NCBI RefSeq assembly: GCF_044466355.1 | Contig: NZ_JBITMQ010000022.1 | Coordinates: 1-64,000, forward strand | Length of the DNA stretch: 64,000 bases | Direction of reading: 5' to 3' | Origin: Actinophytocola sp044466355 | GTDB taxonomy: Bacteria; Actinomycetota; Actinomycetes; Mycobacteriales; Pseudonocardiaceae | In this document: positions 16,460 to 24,325 of the stretch, piece by piece | How the letters are laid out: each line of letters starts with the position of its first letter | Position numbering within the stretch: position 1 is the first letter of the stretch | Program-made: the position numbers and the translations under genes | Notes under the pieces: generated by a model | Told to the model about the DNA's origin: nothing | Database searches by the model: none | The model's input: only the letters and a program-made list of their open reading frames with translations

Positions 16460-17653
16460 TCAGTCGTCCTCGTACTCGTCGTCGCCGATGACCTGCGGTG
16501 CCGTCAGGACGTCGCTGCCGAAGGTGCTTTCGGGGTCGGCTTCGATGAGGACCTTGCGCTTGTGCTCCTCGTCCTCGTCCTGGTTGCGGCCGGCGCCCAG
16601 CGGAGCGCCGAACGCGCCGGGACCACCGCCACGAGCCGTGGCCGCGAGAGCACGCCGAGCCGCCGCCTCGTCGGCGGCCAACGCCCCGGCTCCCGCGCCG
16701 AGACCGGGCGCCAGCCCAGGGCCGCGGCCCACCCCGCCTGGCCCGGCGGTGCCTCCTCCCGTTCCTGGACCACTGCCGAAGCCACCACCCCGGCCACCGG
16801 GTCCCCCGGCGGTGCTACCGGGATTACCTCGGAAAGAGCCGCCGCGCCCGGCACCGCCTGGCCCGCTGGTGCCGCCAGGCCCCCCGACCGGCACGATCGG
16901 CATGCCGCCGGGCGGCGCGGTGGGCGGGGGCAGCTGAGCGGCGGGCGGCAGCGGGTAGGAGCCGGGCCCGCGACCGGGCACCGGCTGGACGTCACTGGGC
17001 GCGGTCTCGTATCCCGGCGGCGGGTTCCAGGTGGCGTCTCCGGCGGGGGCGGAGTAGTTGCCCGGCCCTGGTCCCGCGCCGGGGCCGGTTTCGCGGCGCG
17101 GGGAGTCGTCGGAGACCTCGATGGTGTCGGCGGGCGTCACCGAGATGCCGCCACCGCTGTGGTTGGTGCTGGTGAACTGCTGGGGCAGGTTCGTCTCGTT
17201 GTGGTTGCTGGCGTTGTCGTACCCCTCGAAGACGCTGATGTTGTGCTGGGCCTTCTGCTGGTACTCGCGGGTCTGCGCGTCGGTGTCGACCTCGAACGGC
17301 ACCACCTGCTCCAGCAGGTCGGCGGCGGGGTCGGGCGGCATGGGCTCGACGCTGGCGGCGGCCCGGTGGAAGGACCCGGCCTGCCGGTCGAGCAGGTCCT
17401 GCGCGAGGTAGAGGTACTCCGCGCCTTCGGCGGCGTGCTGGGCCAACGGGCGCGCGGCCCCCTGCGCTCCGTCGGCGGCGCTGCCCTGCCACCCGCTCTC
17501 GATGGTCGACATGAGCCGCCGGATCCGCTGAGCCCGAGCATGCTCGGCAGCGGACTCGTCGTAGGAGATCCCTTGCGCGGTCTGCAGCGTCTCCGACCCC
17601 GGCCCGGTGGTCAGCTCGTCGTAGATCTGCTGAGGCGTCATCCAGAAACTCAT
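16460..17653 (-). CDS. PPE/WXG-like type VII secretion effector with Gly/Pro-rich tail
   Basis: This encodes 397 residues. The first 160 are helical and contain a WxG-type turn (IESGWQGSAADGAQGAARPL, Trp55-Gln-Gly57), as in PPE and WXG100 substrates. Residues about 185-345 are extremely Gly/Pro-rich and low in complexity. The last 30 residues return to a charged ordered motif (KVLIEADPESTFGSDVLTAPQVIG), a C-terminal signature I associate with actinobacterial PPE-like proteins. ATG 17653 overlaps the lipoprotein stop by 4 bases (ATGA). It is the last gene of a three-gene cassette. Confidence 0.65.
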   Translation of the reverse strand: MSFWMTPQQIYDELTTGPGSETLQTAQGISYDESAAEHARAQRIRRLMSTIESGWQGSAADGAQGAARPLAQHAAEGAEYLYLAQDLLDRQAGSFHRAAASVEPMPPDPAADLLEQVVPFEVDTDAQTREYQQKAQHNISVFEGYDNASNHNETNLPQQFTSTNHSGGGISVTPADTIEVSDDSPRRETGPGAGPGPGNYSAPAGDATWNPPPGYETAPSDVQPVPGRGPGSYPLPPAAQLPPPTAPPGGMPIVPVGGPGGTSGPGGAGRGGSFRGNPGSTAGGPGGRGGGFGSGPGTGGGTAGPGGVGRGPGLAPGLGAGAGALAADEAAARRALAATARGGGPGAFGAPLGAGRNQDEDEEHKRKVLIEADPESTFGSDVLTAPQVIGDDEYEDD

Positions 17654-18294
17654 TGCGCCGCCTTCATGGTCTGCACAACCATCCCGGCCACCATCGCAGC
17701 GGTTTCACACGGGTCTTTTTTCCCGATGTTGTCCGTCGACAGCTGGAGGCTCACCTCGAACACGACCTCGTCAGAGGTACCGACGTCGACGACGCAGCCG
17801 CCGGTGTCCCGCTGGTCCACAGCGCCGTATGCGACCGCGGGATACCCCTCAACCAGAGGCAACTTCGCGAAGTGTGCCCATTTTCCGTCTTCCTCTGCTT
17901 GATAGGTGGCGCTCAGCCCGTAGGGGTACTTGTCCAGGGAACGGACATCGACGAGTGCGCGCCTGTCCGACTTTCCGCGAAACCCACACGTGTTTCCCAA
18001 CGGGCCTTCCCCCGGTTCTCCTGGGAAATGCACGTTCAGGTCGTCGGCCTGTGCGGCGACGAGAGCCTTGCACGGGTCATCCTGGAACTGGGAGGTGTCC
18101 AAGGGGTCGTCAACTTTCGGTGCGCCGGCGAAAGGCAGTTCACTGTCCGACGACGGCGGCACGCTGCTGGAACCTTCACTCGGATCCCCGTTCGGGACAG
18201 GCAAGGGGCTTCCCACGCTGGTGGTGGTGCAGCCAGCCGCCAGCATCAACGTTGCCACCAGGATGAAGTGCCGAATGGCGCGACTCGGCAACAC
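17650..18294 (-). CDS. DUF3558-type lipoprotein
   Basis: This encodes 214 residues from a GTG start at 18294 (VLPSRAIRHFILVATLMLAAGC). The start is supported by AGGAG and overlaps the previous stop as TAGTG. The lipobox LAAGC anchors it outside the membrane, followed by a Ser/Pro-rich linker. The folded part has the DUF3558 pattern: DPCKALVAAQADDLNV, GNTCGFRGKSDRRALVDVRS and a second half with GGCVVDVGTSDEVVFEVSL. DUF3558 lipoproteins commonly sit with ESX-type substrates in actinomycetes. The function is unknown. Confidence 0.7.
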   Translation of the reverse strand: MLPSRAIRHFILVATLMLAAGCTTTSVGSPLPVPNGDPSEGSSSVPPSSDSELPFAGAPKVDDPLDTSQFQDDPCKALVAAQADDLNVHFPGEPGEGPLGNTCGFRGKSDRRALVDVRSLDKYPYGLSATYQAEEDGKWAHFAKLPLVEGYPAVAYGAVDQRDTGGCVVDVGTSDEVVFEVSLQLSTDNIGKKDPCETAAMVAGMVVQTMKAAQ

Positions 18295-18707
18295 TAAATC
18301 TCCTGTCCTGAACGTTCGTCGTTGTCGGGCTCCCCTGCTCGATGGATCTCGGCCACGTTCCGGCGCTCGAGGCCCAGATAATCGTCCAACGCGTTCTGAC
18401 ACAACTGTGCCTGCTCGATGCAGTAGTCACGGTTCTGTCGCAGGTACAACAGGTAGTTCCTGCCGTACGAGGCCGCCGCCTTCGCCACGGATCTGCTGGC
18501 GAAGTCCAGACCCGGCCCGACCACCCTCACGAGGTCTTGCGAGTCTCGGAACGACCTGTCGTAATCGTCGGACAGAGCGAGCCACTCCGTGATCAAGCCT
18601 TCCAGTGTGGCCTCGTCGTACGAGAAGCCGCCTGTGGTGATGGTGCCTTCGGTGCTGCCGCCGACGATGCCCCTCATCGTCGAGCCGCGGCGTGGTTCGC
18701 CGGTCAT
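18294..18707 (-). CDS. WXG100-like small helical protein
   Basis: This encodes 137 residues from ATG 18707, which has AGGGGGA at good distance; the upstream ATG at 18740 has none. After a flexible N-terminus the protein is two long helices (DEATLEGLITEWLALSDDYD to residue 80, then RNYLLYLRQNRDYCIEQAQL to 121). The size and helical hairpin suit an ESX/WXG100-like substrate, but there is no clean WXG turn. Its GGFSYDEATLEGL opening matches the small partner encoded next to DUF3558 lipoproteins in related genomes as I recall. First gene of the cassette. Confidence 0.55.
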   Translation of the reverse strand: MTGEPRRGSTMRGIVGGSTEGTITTGGFSYDEATLEGLITEWLALSDDYDRSFRDSQDLVRVVGPGLDFASRSVAKAAASYGRNYLLYLRQNRDYCIEQAQLCQNALDDYLGLERRNVAEIHRAGEPDNDERSGQEI

Positions 18708-18795
18708 CGGTCCCCCTGCGGTCGGACTGTGTGCGTTCATGCACGTCCGGTAGTCGACAATACGACATCGCGGCTTGGTGCGGCCTCGAACGCAC

Positions 18796-18834
18796 GCGAA
18801 AGGCGCGCCCGGGACACCCGGACGCGCCTTTCGC
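18796..18834 (-). terminator. Strong hairpin terminator
   Basis: GCGAAAGGCGCG at 18796-18807 pairs perfectly with CGCGCCTTTCGC at 18823-18834, and the intervening CCCGGGACACCCGG extends the stem. It lies just past the stop of the coiled-coil gene and before the type VII cassette, and its symmetry would work in both directions. Confidence 0.75.
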
Positions 18835-18843
18835 TGCGACAGG

Positions 18844-19272
18844 TCAGCCGTCCTGGAGGTCGGCCAGGGCTTGCTTGACCTTGGACAGTTCGGCCTCCAA
18901 CTCGGCGAGGCGGGCCTGGTGTTGCTGGCGAGCGACGTCGAGCACGGACTCGATGGCCTTCGAGATGTCCTCGTGCAGTTCGGCGGCCGCGCGGGACACC
19001 GCCGCGGCCGGGATCTGCAGGCCCTGCACGACTCGGCTGCCACCGTGTGACAGGTCGGCCTGCCACTCGCCCTCCAGGGTGCCGGTGACCGTCAGCGTCA
19101 GCTCGACCGTGCGGGTCTTGCGGGCCGTGCTCGCCTTGCGGCCGCGCTTGGCGGGCTGCTCCGGCGCCGGCTCCTGGGCGGCGGCGGGCTCCGGCGCCGC
19201 GGCGGGGGCTGGCTGCACGGTCTCAGCCTCGGCCTCTGCCTTGGCCGGGGCCTCGCTCGTTGGGGACACCAT
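18844..19272 (-). CDS. Small protein with Ala/Pro/Glu-rich tail and C-terminal coiled coil
   Basis: This encodes 142 residues. The N-terminal 45 are Ala/Pro/Glu-rich and probably disordered, followed by a basic patch KRGRKASTARK and a short beta region RTVELTLTVTGTLEGEWQAD. The C-terminal 45 form a coiled coil (ISKAIESVLDVARQQHQARL through LAELEAELSKVKQALADLQ). It may be a nucleic-acid-associated protein because of the basic patch. I recall similar uncharacterised proteins in actinobacteria but cannot name the family with confidence. ATG 19272 follows AAGGAG. Confidence 0.6.
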   Translation of the reverse strand: MVSPTSEAPAKAEAEAETVQPAPAAAPEPAAAQEPAPEQPAKRGRKASTARKTRTVELTLTVTGTLEGEWQADLSHGGSRVVQGLQIPAAAVSRAAAELHEDISKAIESVLDVARQQHQARLAELEAELSKVKQALADLQDG

Positions 19273-19387
19273 CACGCTCCTTCGTCACGGGACACACCGC
19301 GGGAGAACGAATATTAGAACACGCGTTCGGCTCGCGCATCCCCGGTGGGGTCGGGAACCTCCGTGCGCATCATCGCGTCTGTACGTC

Positions 19388-20341
19388 GTGGGGAAAGTGC
19401 GGGTCGGGCTGTGTGTGGCGGCGACCGCCCTGGTATTGGCGGCGTGCACGGCCGGGGTCGACGGCACACCGGTACCCGCGGGCGAGGCGCCGCTGACCGC
19501 CGCGGCGCTCGGTGACCTGACATCGGTCGACCCGTGCAGTCTCACCGGGCCCGCCGCGTTCGCCGACGTCGGTTCGGCGCGGATGCCGGGCATGCCGACC
19601 TTCGACGACTGCCGGGTGACCGTGGCCGCACCGGACGGCCACGCGTACGTCTGGGTGGGTCTGCTCCGTGACGCGACGACCCTGCGGGACGACCTGGAGC
19701 CGCGCGACCGACCTGGGCGGGGCACCACCATCGGCAGCCTCGGCGGCACCTGCGACGCGGCGCTCGTGCTCACCGACGGGCTCGCGCTGACCGCCTGGGC
19801 CGAGCCCGCCTACGGCTCGCCCCTCGACGACACCACGCTCTGCGCGCTCACCGAGGGCGCCCTGCGCGGCGCCTACCAGGTGCTCGACGGCGGCCGGGTC
19901 GAGCACTGGGTGCCGCCCGTCAGCTCGCTCGCCGTGCTCGACGCCTGCGACGTGGTGATGATCCGCCACGTCCAGGCCGCGCTGGACCTCGACGCCGTCG
20001 ACGAGACACCGTTCCCGGCCGGGCACCGGTGCCGCTGGGGCGCCCCGGACCGCGACTCGCCGGGCGTGGACGTGGAGTTCCGGGTCGCCGAGTCGGCCGA
20101 GGACGTGGGCGTGCCCGCCGGGACCGACGCCGAGCTGGTCGGCGGCCGGGCGACGTGGCTCGTCGAGCACACCGACCGCACCTGCACGGCGGTCACGGAG
20201 CACGTCCAGTTCGCGCCCGGCGCGGGCACGCACGAGTACGCGCTGCTGCGCGTGGTCACGGCGCCGCGCCGCGGTCGCGACGGGTGTGCCGCCGCCAAAC
20301 AGCTCGCCGAGCGGGTCTGGCCCGAACTGCCGCCGCTCTAG
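19388..20341 (+). CDS. Secreted lipoprotein, DUF3558-like duplicated
   Basis: This encodes 317 residues from GTG 19388 (VGKVRVGLCVAATALVLAAC), with a lipobox at LVLAAC. Two similar halves each begin with a short D-x-C-x-L/V motif (TSVDPCSLTGPAAFAD and AVLDACDVVMIRHVQAALDL). Each contains further paired cysteines (DDCRVTV, GGTCDAAL, HRCRWGAP, RTCTAV), like two DUF3558 units in one chain. The open frame extends far upstream, but only the segment after the signal peptide is protein-like. Its stop overlaps the convergent LysE stop. An alternative GTG start is 9 bases downstream. Confidence 0.65.
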   Translation: MGKVRVGLCVAATALVLAACTAGVDGTPVPAGEAPLTAAALGDLTSVDPCSLTGPAAFADVGSARMPGMPTFDDCRVTVAAPDGHAYVWVGLLRDATTLRDDLEPRDRPGRGTTIGSLGGTCDAALVLTDGLALTAWAEPAYGSPLDDTTLCALTEGALRGAYQVLDGGRVEHWVPPVSSLAVLDACDVVMIRHVQAALDLDAVDETPFPAGHRCRWGAPDRDSPGVDVEFRVAESAEDVGVPAGTDAELVGGRATWLVEHTDRTCTAVTEHVQFAPGAGTHEYALLRVVTAPRRGRDGCAAAKQLAERVWPELPPL

Positions 20342-20979
20342 TCCTTGCGGCCGGTCACGGCGATGGACGCGCCGAGACCGATCATCATCAGCCCGCCCGC
20401 GCCGCCGACCAGCGCCAGCCTGCGCGGCGACCGGGAGAACCACGCCCGCGCGGTCGCCGCCAGCACGGCCCACACGCTGTCGAGCACCAGCGCGATCACC
20501 GGGAACAGCGCGCCCAGCGCGAGCATCTGCAGCGGCACGCCGCCGGCGGCCGGGTCGGTGAACTGCGGCAGCGCCACCACGAAGAACACGATCGACTTCG
20601 GGTTGGCGACGCCGACGACGAGCCCGTCCCGCAGGGCGCGCCGCGACGGCAGCACCGTCGGCATACCCTCAGCCAGCGCCTCGGTGACCTTGCGACGGTG
20701 GCGGATCGCCTGCACCCCCAGGTAGACGAGGTACGCGGCGCCGACGAGCTTGATCACGGTGAACACCGCGGCCGACCGCTCCACGATCACGCCGATGCCG
20801 ATGGCGACGGCCACGACCTGCAGGTACACGCCGATCGCGTTGCCGACCACGGTCAGCAGCGCCTCGCGGCGGCCGACGGTCAGCGCACGGCCGACCGTGA
20901 ACAGCACGCTCGGCCCCGGCACGGCCACGACCACCACCGACAGCAGGGCGAACGCGAGTACTTGGCTGAGCGACATCAC
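20338..20979 (-). CDS. LysE/RhtB-family amino acid exporter
   Basis: This encodes 213 residues with six predicted membrane helices. It has the LysE family signature: VVVVAVPGPSVLFTVGRALT at the N-terminus, GAAYLVYLGVQAIRHR, and DGLVVGVANPKSIVFFVVAL. The family exports amino acids or homoserine lactones. The GTG at 20979 was chosen because TAGCCT is 7 bases upstream and no Shine-Dalgarno is present; an ATG follows immediately as second codon. Its -10 box includes the stop codon of the DUF998 gene. Confidence 0.85.
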   Translation of the reverse strand: MMSLSQVLAFALLSVVVVAVPGPSVLFTVGRALTVGRREALLTVVGNAIGVYLQVVAVAIGIGVIVERSAAVFTVIKLVGAAYLVYLGVQAIRHRRKVTEALAEGMPTVLPSRRALRDGLVVGVANPKSIVFFVVALPQFTDPAAGGVPLQMLALGALFPVIALVLDSVWAVLAATARAWFSRSPRRLALVGGAGGLMMIGLGASIAVTGRKD

Positions 20980-20986
20980 GTCGCCG

Positions 20987-20992
20987 AGGCTA
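20987..20992 (-). promoter_or_regulatory. -10 box of the LysE gene, overlapping the upstream stop codon
   Basis: On the minus strand TAGCCT occupies 20992-20987, followed by 7 bases and the GTG at 20979. The first three bases TAG are also the stop codon of the DUF998 gene. No ribosome-binding site precedes the GTG. Confidence 0.45.
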
Positions 20993-21643
20993 GACCGGGG
21001 CCAGGACCACGTCGCGTGGTTTTGCGACCCGCACCAGTCCGAGCGCGAGCACGAGGATCGCGGCGACCGCCGTCAACGCCATGGCCCGCTCCACCAGGCC
21101 GAGCGGCACGAACCGCCACCACGGTCCGTAGCCCATGCCCATGCGGACCACCCCGACGAGGATCAACCCGAACCACCCGAGTGACACCGTGGCGAACCCG
21201 CGTGCCACCCAGCGCCACGCCGACCGGTCCGGGAACACCTTGTGGGCCACCAGGAGCACGGCGAGCGGCAGCGACACGAACCCGACCACACTCGCGTACC
21301 GGTGGATCGTGCCGCCGATGCTGGGGCCGACCGTCCAGTCGGTCTTCGTGAACGCCACGATCACGAGCAGGCTCGCGATCCACAGCGCACCGAGCACGAC
21401 CGTGCCGGAGTACGGGCGCACCACCCGGTGCCGGACCGCGGCGAAGAACCCGAGGGCCGAGCCGATCGCGACCAGCAGCACCGCGAGGTCGAACAGCCAC
21501 TTGTTGGGCCCGAGCGCGTACTCGGACAGCGTCCTGCGCACCACGTTGATCTCGTTCGTCGGCGGCACCACGTGCAGGGACAGCATCAGCACGATGCCGA
21601 GCAGGAGCGTCACGACGCTCGCCAGCGCGCTTCTGGAGGGCAT
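20990..21643 (-). CDS. DUF998 integral membrane protein
   Basis: This encodes 217 residues with about six hydrophobic segments. It carries the DUF998 pattern: VVRRTLSEYALGPNKWLFDL after the first helix, a DWTVGPSIGGTIHRYASVVG loop, and AWRWVARGFATVSLGWFGLI later. The physiological role of the family is unknown. The ATG at 21643 has TAGCCT 7 bases upstream and no Shine-Dalgarno, so it is probably leaderless. Confidence 0.8.
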   Translation of the reverse strand: MPSRSALASVVTLLLGIVLMLSLHVVPPTNEINVVRRTLSEYALGPNKWLFDLAVLLVAIGSALGFFAAVRHRVVRPYSGTVVLGALWIASLLVIVAFTKTDWTVGPSIGGTIHRYASVVGFVSLPLAVLLVAHKVFPDRSAWRWVARGFATVSLGWFGLILVGVVRMGMGYGPWWRFVPLGLVERAMALTAVAAILVLALGLVRVAKPRDVVLAPV

Positions 21644-21650
21644 GGATCCG

Positions 21651-21656
21651 AGGCTA
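21651..21656 (-). promoter_or_regulatory. -10 box of the DUF998 gene (leaderless)
   Basis: On the minus strand TAGCCT at 21656-21651 is followed by 7 bases and ATG 21643. The hexamer and spacing are identical to those at 11553 and 20992. Confidence 0.5.
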
Positions 21657-21694
21657 ACCGCGGAACATGAGAAGAACGTAAGAAGACAAATCGG

Positions 21695-22453
21695 TCACTC
21701 ACGGCTGCGGATGAGCGCCTCGATGCCGTCCAGCACGCGTTCGAGCCCGAAGCGGAAGTCGTAGTCGAGGTCCTCGAACTCCTCGTCCGCGTCGAAGGTG
21801 CCCGCGTCGACCACGGCGTGCAGGGCGGGGTAGTCCTCGGCCGGGGTCAGCTTCTTGATCAGCTCGCCGTAGCGGGGCATGACCCGGGCCATCGTGGGGT
21901 CCTCGTTCCCGACCGCCTCGGACAGGTCGCTGTTGAGCGTCGCGAAGCTGCGGGTGAAGCTCGTGACGAGCAGGATGGCCGACAGCTTCTCGTCCTCCCG
22001 CAGCCCGGTGCCGCCGAGCGCGCGCAGCCCCTGCTCCATGAACCACAGCTGTTTGGGCATGATCGGTGGGCCCGACACCGGGATGCGCAGGATCCACGGG
22101 AACCTGCGGTACGCGGCCAGTTCGACCTCGGCCCACCACTTGAGCCGCTCGCGCCACGTGCCGTCGGCGGGCACCTCGACGTCGATCTTGCCGAACGCGC
22201 CGTCGATCATCAGCGCGAGCAGCTCGTCCTTCGACGCGACGTAGCGGTAGAGCGACATGGCCGACGCGCCCAGCTCCTTCGCGACCCGGCCCATCGACAC
22301 CCCGCCGATGCCCTCGGTGTTCGCGACGTGCACGCCCGCGTCGACGATCTGCTCCAGCGACAGCCCGCGCTTGGGCCCCTTCGTCGGCCGGTCACGCACG
22401 CCCCAGGCCAGCTCGAAGCTCGCGGGAAGCCCGGTCTCCGTCTCGTCGCTCAT
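21695..22453 (-). CDS. TetR-family transcriptional regulator
   Basis: This encodes 252 residues. The TetR helix-turn-helix lies at about residues 30-75 (LSLEQIVDAGVHVANTEGIG, then VSMGRVAKELGASAMSLYRY with VASKDELLALM). The C-terminal ligand domain is of the TetR_C_1 type seen in regulators of drug exporters (WRERLKWWAEVELAAYRRFP). It is divergent from the DrrA/DrrB genes, and the 108-base gap holds a tandem 21-bp repeat and overlapping dyads that are probable operators. It most likely represses the exporter until its drug ligand binds. Confidence 0.85.
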   Translation of the reverse strand: MSDETETGLPASFELAWGVRDRPTKGPKRGLSLEQIVDAGVHVANTEGIGGVSMGRVAKELGASAMSLYRYVASKDELLALMIDGAFGKIDVEVPADGTWRERLKWWAEVELAAYRRFPWILRIPVSGPPIMPKQLWFMEQGLRALGGTGLREDEKLSAILLVTSFTRSFATLNSDLSEAVGNEDPTMARVMPRYGELIKKLTPAEDYPALHAVVDAGTFDADEEFEDLDYDFRFGLERVLDGIEALIRSRE

Positions 22454-22470
22454 CAACCCTGACCCCAACT

Positions 22471-22489
22471 CAGGGACATCCCTGATGTC
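22471..22489. promoter_or_regulatory. Overlapping dyads in the TetR/DrrA promoter region
   Basis: CAGGGACATCCCTG at 22471-22484 and GACATCCCTGATGTC at 22475-22489 are two overlapping perfect inverted repeats. They lie directly upstream of the TetR start on one side and the tandem repeat on the other. They may be a second regulator site or an mRNA hairpin. Confidence 0.45.
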
Positions 22490-22490
22490 A

Positions 22491-22532
22491 CTGTTTATGT
22501 CATACGCAGTACAGTTTATCTCGTACGCAGTA
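22491..22532. repeat. Tandem 21-bp direct repeat, probable TetR operators
   Basis: Two head-to-tail 21-bp units (22491-22511 and 22512-22532) agree at 18 of 21 positions. Both contain GTTTAT near the start and TACGCAGTA at the end. This AT-rich pair stands out from its GC-rich surroundings and is centred in the divergent TetR/DrrA gap. A repeat of 21 bp equals two helical turns, so bound dimers would lie on one face of DNA. Confidence 0.65.
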
Positions 22533-22561
22533 AGCTCGCCGAACTCCAACAGGGGGAACCA

Positions 22562-23518
22562 ATGCCCGGCGAACCAGCGATCGAGGCTACCGGCCTCACG
22601 AAGTCCTACGGCGCGGTGCGGGTGCTCACCGGCGTCGACCTGCACGTGCCGCGCGGCAGCGTCTTCTCGCTGCTCGGCCCGAACGGCGCGGGCAAGACCA
22701 CGACCGTGCGGATCCTGACCACGCTGTCGGCGCCCGATTCGGGCCAGGCCAGGGTCGCGGGCCACGACGTGGTCCGCGAGCGCGCACTCGTGCGCCGCAG
22801 CATCAGCCTCACCGGCCAGGACGCCGCGCTCGACGAGATGCAGACCGGCGCGGAGAACCTGCGGATGATGGGCAGGCTCACCCGGCTGTCCCGCCGCGCG
22901 GCCACCGCGCGCGCCGACGAGCTGCTCGAACGGTTCGACCTCGTCGAGGCGGGCAGCAGGCGCGTCGGCACGTACTCCGGTGGCATGCGCAGGCGCCTCG
23001 ACCTGGCCGCGAGCCTGATCGTGCCGCCCGCGGTGATCTTCCTCGACGAGCCGACCACCGGCCTGGACCCGCGCAGCCGCGCGGCCATGTGGGACGTGAT
23101 CATCGACCTCACGCGCACCGGTGTAACGGTTTTCCTCACCACCCAGTACCTGGAGGAGGCCGACAAGCTGGCCGACCGGATCGCGCTCGTCGACGGTGGC
23201 CGCATCGTCGCCGAGGGCACCGCGACGCAGCTCAAGCAGCAGGTCGCGGGCCACCGGCTCGACCTGACGCTCACCGGCACGGCCGCGTTTGACGCGCTGA
23301 CGGCCCACCTCCGCGGCAGGACGCTGCTGCCCGACCGTGCGCGGCTGACGCTGTCGGTCGCGACCGACGGCAGCGCGGGCCACATCCGCGCGCTGCTCGA
23401 CGAACTCGACCCCACCCGTACCGCGGTGGCGCGCTTCTCGGTGCACTCCGCGACCCTCGACGACGTGTTCCTGGCGCTGACCGGGCACGCCACCACGAAG
23501 GAGCCCGCAGTTGTCTGA
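22562..23518 (+). CDS. DrrA-family multidrug ABC transporter ATP-binding protein
   Basis: This encodes 318 residues. Walker A is GPNGAGKTT (residues 39-47), the signature is YSGGMRRRLDLAA (138-150) and Walker B is VIFLDEPTTGLDP (158-170). The C-terminal extension with VARFSVHSATLDDVFLALTG is the DrrA-specific domain. It would energise drug export with the permease that follows. AGGGGGAA precedes the ATG. Daunorubicin-resistance ATPases are the closest well-known relatives; the actual drug is unknown. Confidence 0.88.
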   Translation: MPGEPAIEATGLTKSYGAVRVLTGVDLHVPRGSVFSLLGPNGAGKTTTVRILTTLSAPDSGQARVAGHDVVRERALVRRSISLTGQDAALDEMQTGAENLRMMGRLTRLSRRAATARADELLERFDLVEAGSRRVGTYSGGMRRRLDLAASLIVPPAVIFLDEPTTGLDPRSRAAMWDVIIDLTRTGVTVFLTTQYLEEADKLADRIALVDGGRIVAEGTATQLKQQVAGHRLDLTLTGTAAFDALTAHLRGRTLLPDRARLTLSVATDGSAGHIRALLDELDPTRTAVARFSVHSATLDDVFLALTGHATTKEPAVV

Positions 23519-24287
23519 TCTCGCACTGCGCCCCGCCTCGCCGCTCGGCGACCTCGGGGCGATGGTCCGCCGCGCGACCACGCTGACCATCCGCAACGGC
23601 GACGCGCTGATGACCTCGCTCGCCCTGCCGATCATGCTGATGCTGCTGTTCGTCTACCTGTTCGGCGGCGCGATCGACACCGGCACCGAGTACGTGACCT
23701 ACGTCGTGCCGGGCGTGATCATGCTGTGCGCGTCGTTCGGCGCCTCGCTCACCGCGGTCGCCGTCACGAACGACATGACGAACGGGATCATGGACCGCTT
23801 CCGGTCGATGGACGTGCGCGGGGTGTCCGTGCTCGGCGGGCACGTCGTCGCGAGCACCGTGCGGAACCTGGTGTCGACCGTGCTGGTGCTCGGTGTCGCG
23901 TTCCTGATCGGCTTCCGCCCGTCGGCGTCCTTTGTGGACTGGCTGGCGGCCGCGGGGCTGCTGCTGGTCGCGATCCTGGCGCTGTCGTGGGCGTCCGCGG
24001 CGGTCGGCCTGCTCGCGAAGACCCCGGAGGCGGCGAGCGGGTTCACGTTCTTCGTGATGTTCCTGCCGTACCCGAGCAGCGCGTTCGTGCCGGTGGAGAC
24101 CATGCCGTCGTGGATCCACGGGTTCGCCGACAACCAGCCGTTCACGCCGCTCATCGAGGCACTGCGCGGGTTCCTGCTCGGGACGCCGGTGGGCAACAGC
24201 GCATGGGTCGCGCTCGCCTGGTGCGCGGGCATCCTCGCCGTGTCGGTCGCGGCGACCGGGTACCTGTTCCGGCGCCGGACGGTGTGA
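23511..24287 (+). CDS. DrrB-family ABC-2 type permease
   Basis: This encodes 258 residues with six hydrophobic segments of the ABC-2 membrane family. It shows the DrrB-like YVTYVVPGVIMLCASFGASL, MTNGIMDRFRSMDVRGVSVL and FMLPYPSSAF-type loop region (FFVMFLPYPSSAFVPVETMP). It starts at a TTG (23511) inside the 3' end of the ATPase gene. AAGGAG at 23498-23503 is 7 bases from that TTG, so the rare start is well supported. It pairs with the preceding ATPase as an exporter. Confidence 0.87.
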   Translation: MSDLALRPASPLGDLGAMVRRATTLTIRNGDALMTSLALPIMLMLLFVYLFGGAIDTGTEYVTYVVPGVIMLCASFGASLTAVAVTNDMTNGIMDRFRSMDVRGVSVLGGHVVASTVRNLVSTVLVLGVAFLIGFRPSASFVDWLAAAGLLLVAILALSWASAAVGLLAKTPEAASGFTFFVMFLPYPSSAFVPVETMPSWIHGFADNQPFTPLIEALRGFLLGTPVGNSAWVALAWCAGILAVSVAATGYLFRRRTV

Positions 24288-24291
24288 GGTG

Positions 24292-24323
24292 AAAGGGGGC
24301 GGTCCTGGGGGCCGCCCCCTTTT
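24292..24323. terminator. Bidirectional hairpin terminator
   Basis: GGGGGCGG at 24295-24302 pairs with CCGCCCCC at 24312-24319. It is flanked by AAA on the left and TTTT on the right, so it has a U-tract in both directions. It separates the plus-strand exporter from the convergent minus-strand NLP gene. Confidence 0.85.
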
Positions 24324-24325
24324 AC

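Noticed and set aside
15902..17902. A 666-codon plus-strand frame over the type VII cassette
   Set aside because: It runs antisense to the PPE-like and lipoprotein genes and its composition is that of a shadow frame; no ribosome site or domain is visible.
22491..22532. The tandem 21-bp repeat as a start of a CRISPR array
   Set aside because: There are only two abutting units with no spacers and no cas genes; its place in a TetR divergent promoter explains it better.
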